Of a stretch of DNA of 64,000 nucleotides, positions 54,639-63,978 are shown one piece after another. The position numbers and the translations under genes were made by a program. The first letter of the stretch is position 1; each line of letters starts with the position of its first letter. This stretch comes from Limosilactobacillus gastricus DSM 16045 (GTDB taxonomy: Bacteria > Bacillota > Bacilli > Lactobacillales > Lactobacillaceae), in contig NZ_AZFN01000005.1 of assembly GCF_001434365.1 (NCBI RefSeq), positions 28,031 through 92,030 on the forward strand, given 5' to 3'. Under the pieces are notes generated by a model. That model saw nothing but the letters and a program-made list of their open reading frames with translations. It was not told the DNA's origin and did no database searches.

Positions 54639-55541
54639 ATGACAGTGCTTAAAGTAGAACATCTGACCAAGGATTTTGGTCACGGACGAGGTATCTTTGA
54701 TGTTAATTTTGAAATTAATAAAGGCGAGGTATTAGGATTCTTAGGACCTAATGGAGCTGGAAAATCGACAACGATCCGCCATCTCATGGGCTTTACTAAA
54801 CCGGGGCAAGGCAAAGTCGAGATTAATGGCTTTGATTGTACTAATAAACCTCAAGAGGTCATGAAATATGTGGGATATTTACCTGGTGAGGTGGCTTTAC
54901 CAGATGATATGACGGGAGGCCAGTTTATTAAAATGATGAAAGCAATGCGTCATATAAAAGATGATCGCTACTTGAATCATTTGATTGAATTGTTTGATCT
55001 TGATTACCAAGGATCAATGAAAAAGATGAGCTTGGGAGAAAAACGAAAATTAGCAGTGGTAGTTGCCTTTATGGCTGACCCAGAAATTCTCATATTAGAT
55101 GAACCCACTTCGGGCCTAGATCCAGTAATGCAAGAAAAATTTATTGAATTTATGGTGGAAGAAAAGAGACGAGGTAAAACCATTTTACTATCCAGTCATA
55201 TCTTTCCAGAAGTTGAGGCCACTTGCGATCGAATAAACATTATTAAAGAAGGCAGAATTGTTGCCGAAGTTGACGCTGCAGACTTGAAAAATGAAAGACA
55301 AAAAAATTTCCAATTAGGCTTTACTAATCCAAGTAATTTAGCTCAAGCAATGAGCGTTTTTGATAATAAAAAGATTGTTCAGCCGTTAGTTTTGGAGGTA
55401 ACCGTAGCGAAGGAAAGGATTAGTGATTTTTTCAAACAGTTAGCAGATTTAAAGGTTATCGCTATCAATGAAAGACGGTTTAACTTAGAAAAGTATTTCT
55501 TAGACTTTTACCGGTCAGATAAGGTATTCGAGGAGATCTAA
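54639..55541 (+). CDS. ABC transporter ATP-binding protein (exporter type)
   Basis: A 300-residue ABC ATPase of the drug/bacteriocin exporter group. Walker A is GPNGAGKST, the signature is the degenerate MSLGEKRKLAVV, and Walker B is ILILDEPTSGLD with switch SSHIF. About 80 residues follow the ATPase core. It is adjacent to a paralogous ATPase gene (stop and start 1 bp apart) and a permease gene. AGGAGG supports the start. Probably controlled by the upstream two-component system. Confidence 0.93.
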   Translation: MTVLKVEHLTKDFGHGRGIFDVNFEINKGEVLGFLGPNGAGKSTTIRHLMGFTKPGQGKVEINGFDCTNKPQEVMKYVGYLPGEVALPDDMTGGQFIKMMKAMRHIKDDRYLNHLIELFDLDYQGSMKKMSLGEKRKLAVVVAFMADPEILILDEPTSGLDPVMQEKFIEFMVEEKRRGKTILLSSHIFPEVEATCDRINIIKEGRIVAEVDAADLKNERQKNFQLGFTNPSNLAQAMSVFDNKKIVQPLVLEVTVAKERISDFFKQLADLKVIAINERRFNLEKYFLDFYRSDKVFEEI

Positions 55542-55542
55542 A

Positions 55543-56448
55543 ATGGTAAAAAATATGATTGTAATTGATAATTTAACCAAGGATTACGGAAGCGGTCGTG
55601 GTGTTTTTAATATGGACCTCCAAATTAAACAAGGCGAGGTTTTTGGACTCGTTGGCGTCAATGGGGCGGGAAAAACGACGACTTTTCGGATGTTGATGGG
55701 CTTTATTAAAGCAAATAACGGCAATGCCCAAATTGACGGTTTTGATGTTTGGAAAAACGCATCTACCATCAAAAATTATGTGGGATATGTACCAGGAGAA
55801 ATCGCCTTTCCAGATACTAGGTCTGGGCAGACCTTTTTAAAGCTCCAGCTTGATTTATTACACCAGAAGGCACACGAAAATCAAAAGGTAAACGATCTAA
55901 TTCAGAAGTTAAAAATAGACACAACGGCTGATATAAAGCGGATGAGTAAAGGAATGAAGCAAAAAGTGGCCTTGGTCTGTGCCTTTATGACAGATGCAAA
56001 GATTTTACTCTTAGATGAACCAACGACGGGACTGGATCCGGTGATGCGGGATGTTTTTATTAATTTAGTTAAAGATGCCAAGTCCCAGCAAAAAACGATT
56101 TTGATGTCGAGCCATATGTTCAATGAGTTGGAACCAACTTGTGATCGGATTGCTTTTTTGAAAAGAGGGAAAATATTTGATTTGCTTGATCAAAAAAAGA
56201 TGGACAATCTGCGATTGCATCAAGAATTTAAGATAGAGCTTGAAGACGAAAAAAGTTATCAGCGTCTTTTGAAATCCAATTTCAAAGTTAGTGGCTATGA
56301 TAACAATAAGAAAATTGTAAAACTCACCATTCATGAAAAAGAAGATCGGAACTTGATCCAAGAATTAGGGATGGTTAATGTTAAAGAAGTTTCCATTAAA
56401 CGGATGGGATTAGATGATTATTTTGCAGAAGAACTTGTCACTGCTTAA
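55543..56448 (+). CDS. ABC transporter ATP-binding protein (paralogue)
   Basis: A 301-residue ATPase, colinear with and clearly related to the upstream one. Walker A is GVNGAGKTT, the signature is MSKGMKQKVALV, and Walker B is ILLLDEPTTGLD with SSHMF. Two different ATPases with one permease gene suggest a heterodimeric motor or a duplication. ATG 55543 and 55555 are both possible starts; GGAG is nearer 55543. Likely exports or senses a toxic peptide or lipid. Confidence 0.92.
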   Translation: MVKNMIVIDNLTKDYGSGRGVFNMDLQIKQGEVFGLVGVNGAGKTTTFRMLMGFIKANNGNAQIDGFDVWKNASTIKNYVGYVPGEIAFPDTRSGQTFLKLQLDLLHQKAHENQKVNDLIQKLKIDTTADIKRMSKGMKQKVALVCAFMTDAKILLLDEPTTGLDPVMRDVFINLVKDAKSQQKTILMSSHMFNELEPTCDRIAFLKRGKIFDLLDQKKMDNLRLHQEFKIELEDEKSYQRLLKSNFKVSGYDNNKKIVKLTIHEKEDRNLIQELGMVNVKEVSIKRMGLDDYFAEELVTA

Positions 56449-56468
56449 ATTAGAGGGAGAGAAATATT

Positions 56469-57185
56469 ATGAGCATTCCATTATTAAAGCAATCAATTAA
56501 GGCTAATTTTGCCACTTGAGCCATTGTTACACTAATTTTAAATATTTTGCTGGGACAGCTTTTATCCATGGATATGGCCGCCTTAGTCAACCAAATGTAT
56601 TACAATATGTTAATGCCGTCAGTTATTTCGATCTATATTATTATTACGGGTAACAAACTTTTAGCAAATCAAGTTGACCGAGGATCAATGGCTTATATCT
56701 TATCAGCACCGATTAGAAGGACCACTGTTGTGACAACTCAAGCTATTTACTTTATTGGATCTTTAGCAGCTACATTCTTGACGACCACGGGAACTTTTAT
56801 GATGGTTAATAATATGGCTGACGCCGGATTTGCTAATGATGTTATTGTATATTTAAACTTGGGTGCCTTTATGGTTTCTTTGGCTTTAGCCGGGATTATG
56901 TTCGCCGCTTCTGGTATTTTTAATTTATCTAAAAATGTGATGGGAACGGGTGGCCTACTGGTACTTGCCTTTCTAATCATTGCCATTGTAGGATCTTTTG
57001 CTGATTTTGGGGTACCAGATTTGAAACCAGTGCAACATTTTACAATTTTATCTTTATTTGATATCAAGAATATCTTAGCTGGGGGTAGTGATTGGATTCC
57101 TAAAATTGCGGTTCTTGGTGGAATTGGTATAGGGACAATCACGTTAGGGGGCCTATCCTTCGTGAAAAAAGACCTGCCTCTATAA
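56469..57185 (+). pseudogene. ABC transporter permease interrupted by an in-frame TGA
   Basis: The reading frame starts at ATG 56469 behind AGAGGGAGAG and encodes MSIPLLKQSIKANFAT, then TGA at 56517-56519, then continues open for 222 codons to TAA. The product has about six hydrophobic segments, typical of ABC-2 permeases. A Trp (TGG) or other codon would be expected at the stop, since the aligned start of such permeases is N-F-x-x-W. As written only a 16-residue peptide or an internally started fragment is made. Nonsense mutation or sequencing error are the choices. It lies last in the ABC operon. Confidence 0.85.
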
Positions 57186-57210
57186 GATGATATAAAAAAT
57201 TCATATAAGT

Positions 57211-57258
57211 AAAGGGATAAGCTAAAAATCCGATTGGAAATTTAGTTTATCCCTTTTT
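57211..57258. terminator. Bidirectional terminator
   Basis: AAAGGGATAAGCTAAA pairs with TTTAGTTTATCCCTTT (one bulge); a T-run follows. Confidence 0.9.
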
Positions 57259-57286
57259 GTGACAACACAAGTTACTAGCTAATAGA

Positions 57287-58660
57287 TTAAACTTCGGCTT
57301 TTTTGACAACGCCCTCGTGAATCATTGGGACAAAACAGGCCCCAATTAAGAGAGCAATTCCAGCAATTAAAATCATCATCGGTTGTTGGTGACCCACAAG
57401 GGGGAAAATAAAGAAAGAACAAAGTGAAGCAAGAATTTGCGGGACACAAATTCCTACATTAAAGAGACCTAGGTAAGCCCCCTCATTTTCGCCACTTATG
57501 GATGAAGTAAGGAGAGTAAAGGGCGCGGTATTGATACTCAAATTCCCGATTCCAAACATAATCATAGCGATTATCGTGGCTGTCTTGGTGGTCACAAAGG
57601 CTAAAGCCGCCATGCCGATTCCTCCAATAATTAAGCCAAAAGTATACCAACCCTTTCGTGAACCAGGCTTAGTCTTAGCAATGAAAAGTCCCCAAATAAT
57701 TGCCGCAATACTTGAAATAGCTGTTAAGACCCCATACCAGTTCCCGGCAGCTTGATATCCAGCGGAAGTGACGTTGGTCGTGTGCCAAACATTTTTAGCT
57801 AACGTTCCGGTAGTATAGGTCCAACCATACATAATCGCAAACCAGGAGAATAATTGAACCAGATTGATTTCCCAAAATGAACGGGGAGCTTGCCGAATTA
57901 GTTTCCATAGACTGACCTTTTGTTGGGCAACCTGGGGATCGATCTGGTGATATTTAGCATAGGTGGCTGGATCGTATTCTTTGACATTAAAAACTGTCCA
58001 AAGACCAGTTACCAATAAAACCACTGCGGCACAGATATAGGCCCAAATAACAGTATTCGGGACAACCCCTTTTTTAGCGGTGTTGGACATCCCAAAGGCG
58101 GTAAAGATAAATGGTAAGAGGGTCGCTAAAATGGCTCCCGTGTTGGAAAAAATTTGTTGCCAAGACCAAGCAAAATTCTTTTGTTTATTGTTCACCATAT
58201 CCCCGACAATCATTCGCGATGGTTGCATACAAATATTGGAAAATAAGTCCATAAAACAAACGGCGACACAAGCGTAAATCATGGCAGTTAATGAACCATA
58301 ACCAAAGCCAAATGACCCAGAAAAGGGGAGCATTAATAGGACTAAGGCGGCGATGGGAGTTCCAAATAGTAGGTAAATCATTCGCCGACCAAAGCGATGG
58401 TGCCAAGTACGATCAGACATCTTTCCTAAAATGGGTTGAACGATCATTCCCATAAGTGGTGGAAAGATAAAGAAAAAACCGAGATTATTCGGGTCAGCCC
58501 CGATCGTTTGACAGATTCGACTCATTTGCGAACTTTGGAGCGAAAAGGCCATATTAATTCCTAAGAAGGCAAAAGTGATGGCATATAGGGTCCGTTGTGG
58601 TAGGTCTGGTAATCCCGTATCAAGTGCTTGGCGGGGTGACGTAGTTTTCTTTGTATCCAT
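57287..58660 (-). CDS. MFS sugar transporter (GPH/SLC45-like, maltose/isomaltose type)
   Basis: A 457-residue MFS transporter of the GPH or SLC45-like group. GINMAFSLQSSQMSRICQTIGADPNNLGFFFIFPPLMGMIVQPILGKMSDRTWHHRFGRRMIYLL is distinctive of the disaccharide permeases seen beside alpha-glucosidases (MalT-like). ATG 58660 follows GGGAAG; GTG 58669 overlaps it. It ends the operon begun by the GH13 gene 15 bp upstream. It probably imports maltose or isomalto-oligosaccharides with H+. Confidence 0.88.
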   Translation of the reverse strand: MDTKKTTSPRQALDTGLPDLPQRTLYAITFAFLGINMAFSLQSSQMSRICQTIGADPNNLGFFFIFPPLMGMIVQPILGKMSDRTWHHRFGRRMIYLLFGTPIAALVLLMLPFSGSFGFGYGSLTAMIYACVAVCFMDLFSNICMQPSRMIVGDMVNNKQKNFAWSWQQIFSNTGAILATLLPFIFTAFGMSNTAKKGVVPNTVIWAYICAAVVLLVTGLWTVFNVKEYDPATYAKYHQIDPQVAQQKVSLWKLIRQAPRSFWEINLVQLFSWFAIMYGWTYTTGTLAKNVWHTTNVTSAGYQAAGNWYGVLTAISSIAAIIWGLFIAKTKPGSRKGWYTFGLIIGGIGMAALAFVTTKTATIIAMIMFGIGNLSINTAPFTLLTSSISGENEGAYLGLFNVGICVPQILASLCSFFIFPLVGHQQPMMILIAGIALLIGACFVPMIHEGVVKKAEV

Positions 58661-58675
58661 TGAGATCACTTCCCA

Positions 58676-60364
58676 TCAATATATTTGTTGATACACTTTA
58701 GCTTCATAAGGTCGTAAAGTGATTAATTGATCATCATCATAGTTACTAATTAAACGAGTGGCTGCTTTCGGAATTGAGAAGTCTCGTTGTAAAGTTTGCT
58801 TGGTAAAATTAGCAATTATCCATAATTTTTGCTGACCATCGTCTCGAGTGTAGGCATAAACATCGGGATCCTCAAGGTTTCCTGCTATTAGAGCATACTG
58901 ACCATTAGTGATTACCGGTAACTCATGCCGTAATTGAATCAAGCGTTGGTAGTAGTAGAAAATAGAATTTGGATCAGCTAAGGCTTGCTGAACATTTAAT
59001 TGTGAGTAATTAGGGTTAACTGGTAACCAAGGTTGTCCAGTGGTAAAGCCAGCATGAGTGGTATCATCCCATTGCATTGGTGTTCGCGCATTATCGCGCG
59101 AGTGGAAAGCTAAATATTTTAGCATCGTTTTCCCGTCTAGTAAGTGAGCTTGATCAACTAACTGATGATATGCGTTGATAGATTCCAAATCGTTATAATC
59201 GCTCAAATCTTGGAAAGGATAATTGGTCATGCCGATTTCTTCACCCTCATAAATGTAAGGAGTTCCTTGTTGAAAGTGGAGAATAGTGGCAAGCATTTTA
59301 GCTGATTTTTCCCGGTAAGTTTCCGTTGAGTCGTCTCCAAAGCGTGATACTGCCCGAGGTTGATCATGATTATTCCAATATAAAGAATTCCAAGCTTGAC
59401 CAGCGAGTTCAGTTTGCCATTTCGATAGATTTTCCCTTAATAATGATAATTTAACTTTTTGATCATACCATTTTCCTAATTGGGGATTGGGATTGCCGTC
59501 TAAACTCATATGTTCAAATTGAAAGACCATATTAAGCTCACGATTATTTAAATTTGCGTATTTTTGAGCTTCTTTGGTCGTAACGCCCGGCGTTTCACCA
59601 ACGGTAACCATTTGATGATGGTCCATCACGGCTTGATGCATTTCTTGTAAAAATTCATGAACCCGTGGTCCATTAGCAACCATCGTTTCTGGATTACCAT
59701 ATTGGCTATTATCGCTCTTCGGGGCATCGGGTAAGCCGGCTGGTTTTGAGATTAAGCTAATGACATCCATTCGAAAACCATCAACTCCCAGTTCAGACCA
59801 CCAATTCATCATTTGATAAACTTCCTGGCGAACAAGGGAATTTTCCCAGTTTAAATCCGGCTGTTCAGGGGCAAAAAGGTGTAGGTATGACTGTTTAGTT
59901 TGCGGATCATATTGCCAAGCCGAGCCGGAAAAATATGAGCCCCAATTGTTAGGGGCATGTTCAGAATCAGCATCGCGCCAAATATAAAAATCCCGGTAGC
60001 GATTGTTGGTTGAACGTTTCGATTCAATAAACCAATTATGTTGGTCCGAAGTATGATTAACAACCAAATCCATCACAATTTTGATCCCTTTTTGATGGGC
60101 CAGTTCGACTAACTTCTTAAAATCATCCATGGTGCCAAAAGCAGGGTCAATGGCGTGATAGTCACTGATATCATAGCCATTATCGACTTGCGGGGAAGCA
60201 TAGATTGGGTTTAGCCAGATAATATCAACCCCTAATTTAGCGAGATAATCCAAACGTTGAATAATGCCCGGTAAGTCGCCGATTCCATCACCATTACTGT
60301 CCTGAAAGCTTTTGGGATAAATTTGATAGACAACGGCGCGACTCCACCAATGTTGATTTTCCAT
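58676..60364 (-). CDS. GH13 alpha-glucosidase (oligo-1,6-glucosidase type)
   Basis: A 562-residue GH13 enzyme. Nucleophile Asp200 in GFRMDVISLI, acid/base Glu257 in VTVGETPGV, and Asp334 in NNHDQPRAV. NGDGIGDLPGI is the calcium-loop segment. The residue after the nucleophile is Val, the type known in alpha-1,6-specific enzymes (Thr is usual in alpha-1,4 forms). So isomaltose or panose cleavage is likely. It lies with the permease gene, downstream of a perfect LacI-type operator at 60384. Confidence 0.93.
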   Translation of the reverse strand: MENQHWWSRAVVYQIYPKSFQDSNGDGIGDLPGIIQRLDYLAKLGVDIIWLNPIYASPQVDNGYDISDYHAIDPAFGTMDDFKKLVELAHQKGIKIVMDLVVNHTSDQHNWFIESKRSTNNRYRDFYIWRDADSEHAPNNWGSYFSGSAWQYDPQTKQSYLHLFAPEQPDLNWENSLVRQEVYQMMNWWSELGVDGFRMDVISLISKPAGLPDAPKSDNSQYGNPETMVANGPRVHEFLQEMHQAVMDHHQMVTVGETPGVTTKEAQKYANLNNRELNMVFQFEHMSLDGNPNPQLGKWYDQKVKLSLLRENLSKWQTELAGQAWNSLYWNNHDQPRAVSRFGDDSTETYREKSAKMLATILHFQQGTPYIYEGEEIGMTNYPFQDLSDYNDLESINAYHQLVDQAHLLDGKTMLKYLAFHSRDNARTPMQWDDTTHAGFTTGQPWLPVNPNYSQLNVQQALADPNSIFYYYQRLIQLRHELPVITNGQYALIAGNLEDPDVYAYTRDDGQQKLWIIANFTKQTLQRDFSIPKAATRLISNYDDDQLITLRPYEAKVYQQIY

Positions 60365-60383
60365 AATAAACCTCCAAGTTAAC

Positions 60384-60397
60384 TGTAAACGTTTACA
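60384..60397. promoter_or_regulatory. LacI-family operator upstream of the GH13-permease operon
   Basis: TGTAAACGTTTACA is a perfect 14-bp palindrome, in the style of LacI-family/cre sites. The same core recurs at 61574-61587. Confidence 0.85.
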
Positions 60398-60472
60398 AGA
60401 TTCGATAACATTTTAGCATGGATTTGACTGAATGCAATGTATATTTGGAAACGGTTATATGTTGTAAAAATA

Positions 60473-60496
60473 AAAAAACCTGCCTAAAGCAGGAGT
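60473..60496 (-). terminator. Terminator of the LacI gene
   Basis: CCTGC/GCAGG stem with a CTAAA loop; the A-run at 60472-60478 is the U-tract on the minus strand. Confidence 0.75.
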
Positions 60497-60499
60497 TGG

Positions 60500-61489
60500 T
60501 TAGATTCTAATCGTACTTTGACGCTCGGTAATTTTAACTGGAATAAATTCTGCAGGTTGATTATTAAGAAGCCCAATAACTGATTGGCGACCCATCTGAT
60601 AAAAGTTTTGGGTAACGCTGGTAATAGTTGGTGTGGTAATATCACAAAGATAAGTCCCATCGATACTGAGAATGGATAATTGTTGAGGTAAGGTTATCCC
60701 CGAGACGTTGGCCTGTTGAATCATCCCAACTGCGATCATATCACTGGCTGTAATTACAGCTGTTAGCTGATCATTTAATAGATCGGCAAAGGAATTTTGA
60801 CCGGTGGGATAACTATAATTGCCGTAATGGATCCAGCTGGGTTCAATTGGTAGTTGATGCTTGATCATTTCTTGTTCAAAGCCAAATAATCGTTGTTGAC
60901 CAGTATTGGATCGATCAATTCCTACCAGCCCGATTCGTTCATGACCGAGTTCAATAAGGTAGCGGGTCGCTATTGTCGCTATCTCAACATTATTGGAACT
61001 GGTATAGGGTAAGTCTTTGTAAAGCCGTTTTTTTTCATCATAGATGGAAACCAAGCGAAAGGGAACTCCTGAAGCTTGGAGGCGATCTTTGGCTTTTTGA
61101 TCAATCATGGTTGAAATCATTAAAATGCCGGCTAGTGGTCGTTCCAGTGCCACATCCAGGGCATTATGAAATTGTGGTAAATTTTTATCACCAGCATAGA
61201 GGATAAAAATTTGATATCCCATTTCCATTGCGGCATCGTAAATTCCTTTAATCACGTCAGTCCAAAAGTTTGTCAAAGTATTATTTAAAATCACCGCAAT
61301 TCGATTACTGGATTTAGAAACCAATTCAGCAGCGGCCACATTTTTTACGTAACCAAGTTTCTTAGCGGCAGCCAAAACTTTTTGGGCGGCTTGTTGACTA
61401 TAGGTTCCTTTTTTGTCCGACAAAACTCGTGATACAGTGGCCGTGGAAACTCCTGCTAAATTGGCAACATCTTTGATAGTAGCGGTCAT
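60500..61489 (-). CDS. LacI-family transcriptional regulator (MalR-like)
   Basis: A 329-residue LacI repressor. The N-terminal helix-turn-helix is TIKDVANLAGVSTATVSRVLSDKKGTYS, followed by the periplasmic-binding-like sugar domain. It lies between the GH13-permease operon and the divergent GH31 gene. Perfect palindromic operators precede both target genes, so it most likely represses both in the absence of alpha-glucosides. The AAGGAG site supports the ATG. Confidence 0.94.
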   Translation of the reverse strand: MTATIKDVANLAGVSTATVSRVLSDKKGTYSQQAAQKVLAAAKKLGYVKNVAAAELVSKSSNRIAVILNNTLTNFWTDVIKGIYDAAMEMGYQIFILYAGDKNLPQFHNALDVALERPLAGILMISTMIDQKAKDRLQASGVPFRLVSIYDEKKRLYKDLPYTSSNNVEIATIATRYLIELGHERIGLVGIDRSNTGQQRLFGFEQEMIKHQLPIEPSWIHYGNYSYPTGQNSFADLLNDQLTAVITASDMIAVGMIQQANVSGITLPQQLSILSIDGTYLCDITTPTITSVTQNFYQMGRQSVIGLLNNQPAEFIPVKITERQSTIRI

Positions 61490-61571
61490 GGTCTTAGCTC
61501 CTTGATCTATTTGAGCTTATTATAAAATCTTTTTGTCAAATGGTAAAATTTCTGATAATTTCCACTTCGTT

Positions 61572-61589
61572 ATTGTAAACGTTTACAAT
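61572..61589. promoter_or_regulatory. LacI-family operator upstream of the GH31 gene
   Basis: ATTGTAAACGTTTACAAT is a perfect 18-bp palindrome between the divergent lacI and GH31 genes, placed to control both. Confidence 0.87.
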
Positions 61590-61638
61590 TAATGCTAGGA
61601 TGACAGGGAAAAGTTTTGATAGAAAGGAACCAATCAAC

Positions 61639-63945
61639 ATGACAAATACATTAATGGGATATGATCAGAATGGACAAGTGATTAGTTTTCATTATGCGGA
61701 TCACCAGGATGACCAGCTTATGATAATTACTTCAGCGATTATCCGGATATTTTCCTATCGTGGTGATCAGGATTATTCGTATGCTATTGAAGGTGATAAG
61801 AGCCAACCGACTCGTTTTTCAGTCGAATCACATGGTACACAAGTGAGCGTGATAACCAAAGATTTGATCATTGAGGTTTCTGATGATCATCATTTTGATG
61901 TTTTTAATGGACAACATGAACCTTTGATTTTAGATTATCGTGGAGCTCGTCAACCTTTAGAAAATGATATGGATGCTGAGCATCTAGCCATGGTAGGGGC
62001 TGAAGGTCATGTTATTAACGAACTATTACCAACGAATGAACATTACTGGGAGGTAGTAAAACAACTTGATGCCTCCACTAATTTCTATGGCTTAGGTGAT
62101 AAGACCGGATTTTTGAATAAGCGGGGGTATCAATTTGAAAATTGGAATAGTGATATTCCAGATGTTCATACGGAGGCGACTCCAGCTATATATAAATCGA
62201 TCCCAGTTCTATACGGTATCAATCAGGGGCGGCCATTTGGGTTGTTTTTTGATAATCCGTTTCGGAGCAGTTTTGATTTGGGAAAAGAAAGCAATGAATA
62301 TTACTTTTACGCAACGACTGGTGGAAATGTAAATTATTACATTTTAGGGGGCAAAGACCTGAAAGAAGTCGTGGCGAATTATACGTACTTAACCGGTAAG
62401 ACACCACTTCCTCAAAAATGGACCTTGGGTTATCAGCAATCACGCTGGGGTTATAGCACCAGTGCCAAACGGGTCGAAGATATCGCTAAAAAGTTTGATG
62501 ATTTAAAGTTGCCCCTTGATGTGATCCACTTGGATATTGATTATATGAGGGGATATCGTGATTTTACGTGGGATCAAGATAAATACCCTGATTTGTCAGG
62601 TTTTTTATCACGTATGCAAAAACGGCAAATTCGGTTAATGCCAATAATCGATGCCGGGGTCAAACAAGACTCAGATTATGACCTTTATCAGGTTGGGGAG
62701 GCTAAGCATTATTTTGTTACTAATAGGTATGGCGAAACTTATGTAAATCGGGTCTGGCCGGGCGACGCTGTTTTTCCTGATTTTGGTAAAACAACAGTTC
62801 AAAAATGGTGGGCCCAAAATATCAAATTTTTAACGGATCGTGGAGTATGTGGAGTTTGGAATGATATGAACGAGCCGGCTTCCTTTAATGGTCCGTTACC
62901 AAATGACCTCATCTTTACGGACCATGATCAGCCAAGTACCCATGCGAAGATGCATAATGTCTACGGTCATAATATGTCAAAAGCAACCTATCAGGGACTG
63001 AAGGAACTGACTGGAAAGCGTCCCTTTGTAATTACCCGAGCCGCTTATGCAGGGACGCAAAAGTATTCAACAGTATGGACGGGTGATAACCAGAGTTTAT
63101 GGGCTCATTTACAAATGGTGGTACCTCAATTAAGCAATTTGGGGCTAAGTGGTTTTGCTTTTTGTGGGACGGATGTTGGTGGCTTTCAAGCTGATACAAC
63201 GGCTGAACTGCTAATTCGTTGGTTAGAAGCCTCGTTATTTGTGCCGCTTTTACGAAATCATTCCCAAATGGGGACTCGTTATCAAGAACCATGGGTATTT
63301 GGGCAACCAGTGCTTAACCTCTACCGAAAATATCTACAATTACGTTATCGACTAATTCCGTTCTTATATGATCAGTTGAGGGCAAGTAGTCAATCAGGAT
63401 TACCGGTAGTTCGACCATTAGTTTTGAATTACCCTGATGATCCGCACGTTGCCAATTTGAACGATGAATACATGGTCGGCGATAATGTTCTGGTTGCTCC
63501 GGTCGTTACTCAGGGAAGTCAAGAAAGAATCGTGTACTTCCCGAGTGGCTGTTGGCATGATTTTTGGTCAGGACAAGTTTATCAGGGCCAGACTAGTCAG
63601 ATTATTGATGCGCCCCTCGATCATTTGCCAATCTTTGTTAGGGACAATCAAATCTTACCATTAACCCAACCAGCTTTACGCGTTTCGCAATTGTCAGACC
63701 AAACGATTACTTTTAAGCTCTTTGGGCAAAAAGGTCAATATCAGCATTATCAGGACAATGGAGAAGATTTTCAGTATCTGCAGGGTGCATACAATGAATA
63801 CATAGTAAAGGTAACTGATAATCATGAAATCACAGTAACTATGAACCATCATGGATACACACCCGTTTATCAAACTATTAAACTTGAAACGGCATGGGGA
63901 AATTTCGAGCTCGAATATGATCGCGAATCAAATTGTTATCAATAA
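61639..63945 (+). CDS. GH31 alpha-glucosidase / alpha-xylosidase family
   Basis: A 768-residue GH31 enzyme. Nucleophile Asp409 in WNDMNEPASF; the second catalytic Asp483 is in WTGDNQSLW. PVDVIHLDIDYM-like LPLDVIHLDIDYMRGYRDF and RLMPIIDAGV are upstream signatures. The YGLGDKTGFLNKRG segment marks the N-terminal domain. It probably hydrolyses isomalto- or other alpha-glucosides. ATG 61639 follows AAAGG; earlier starts lie in the leader. It is divergent from the lacI gene with a shared operator. Confidence 0.92.
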   Translation: MTNTLMGYDQNGQVISFHYADHQDDQLMIITSAIIRIFSYRGDQDYSYAIEGDKSQPTRFSVESHGTQVSVITKDLIIEVSDDHHFDVFNGQHEPLILDYRGARQPLENDMDAEHLAMVGAEGHVINELLPTNEHYWEVVKQLDASTNFYGLGDKTGFLNKRGYQFENWNSDIPDVHTEATPAIYKSIPVLYGINQGRPFGLFFDNPFRSSFDLGKESNEYYFYATTGGNVNYYILGGKDLKEVVANYTYLTGKTPLPQKWTLGYQQSRWGYSTSAKRVEDIAKKFDDLKLPLDVIHLDIDYMRGYRDFTWDQDKYPDLSGFLSRMQKRQIRLMPIIDAGVKQDSDYDLYQVGEAKHYFVTNRYGETYVNRVWPGDAVFPDFGKTTVQKWWAQNIKFLTDRGVCGVWNDMNEPASFNGPLPNDLIFTDHDQPSTHAKMHNVYGHNMSKATYQGLKELTGKRPFVITRAAYAGTQKYSTVWTGDNQSLWAHLQMVVPQLSNLGLSGFAFCGTDVGGFQADTTAELLIRWLEASLFVPLLRNHSQMGTRYQEPWVFGQPVLNLYRKYLQLRYRLIPFLYDQLRASSQSGLPVVRPLVLNYPDDPHVANLNDEYMVGDNVLVAPVVTQGSQERIVYFPSGCWHDFWSGQVYQGQTSQIIDAPLDHLPIFVRDNQILPLTQPALRVSQLSDQTITFKLFGQKGQYQHYQDNGEDFQYLQGAYNEYIVKVTDNHEITVTMNHHGYTPVYQTIKLETAWGNFELEYDRESNCYQ

Positions 63946-63978
63946 AAAAGGCCAAGCAGACGATCAGGTCATGAGAAG

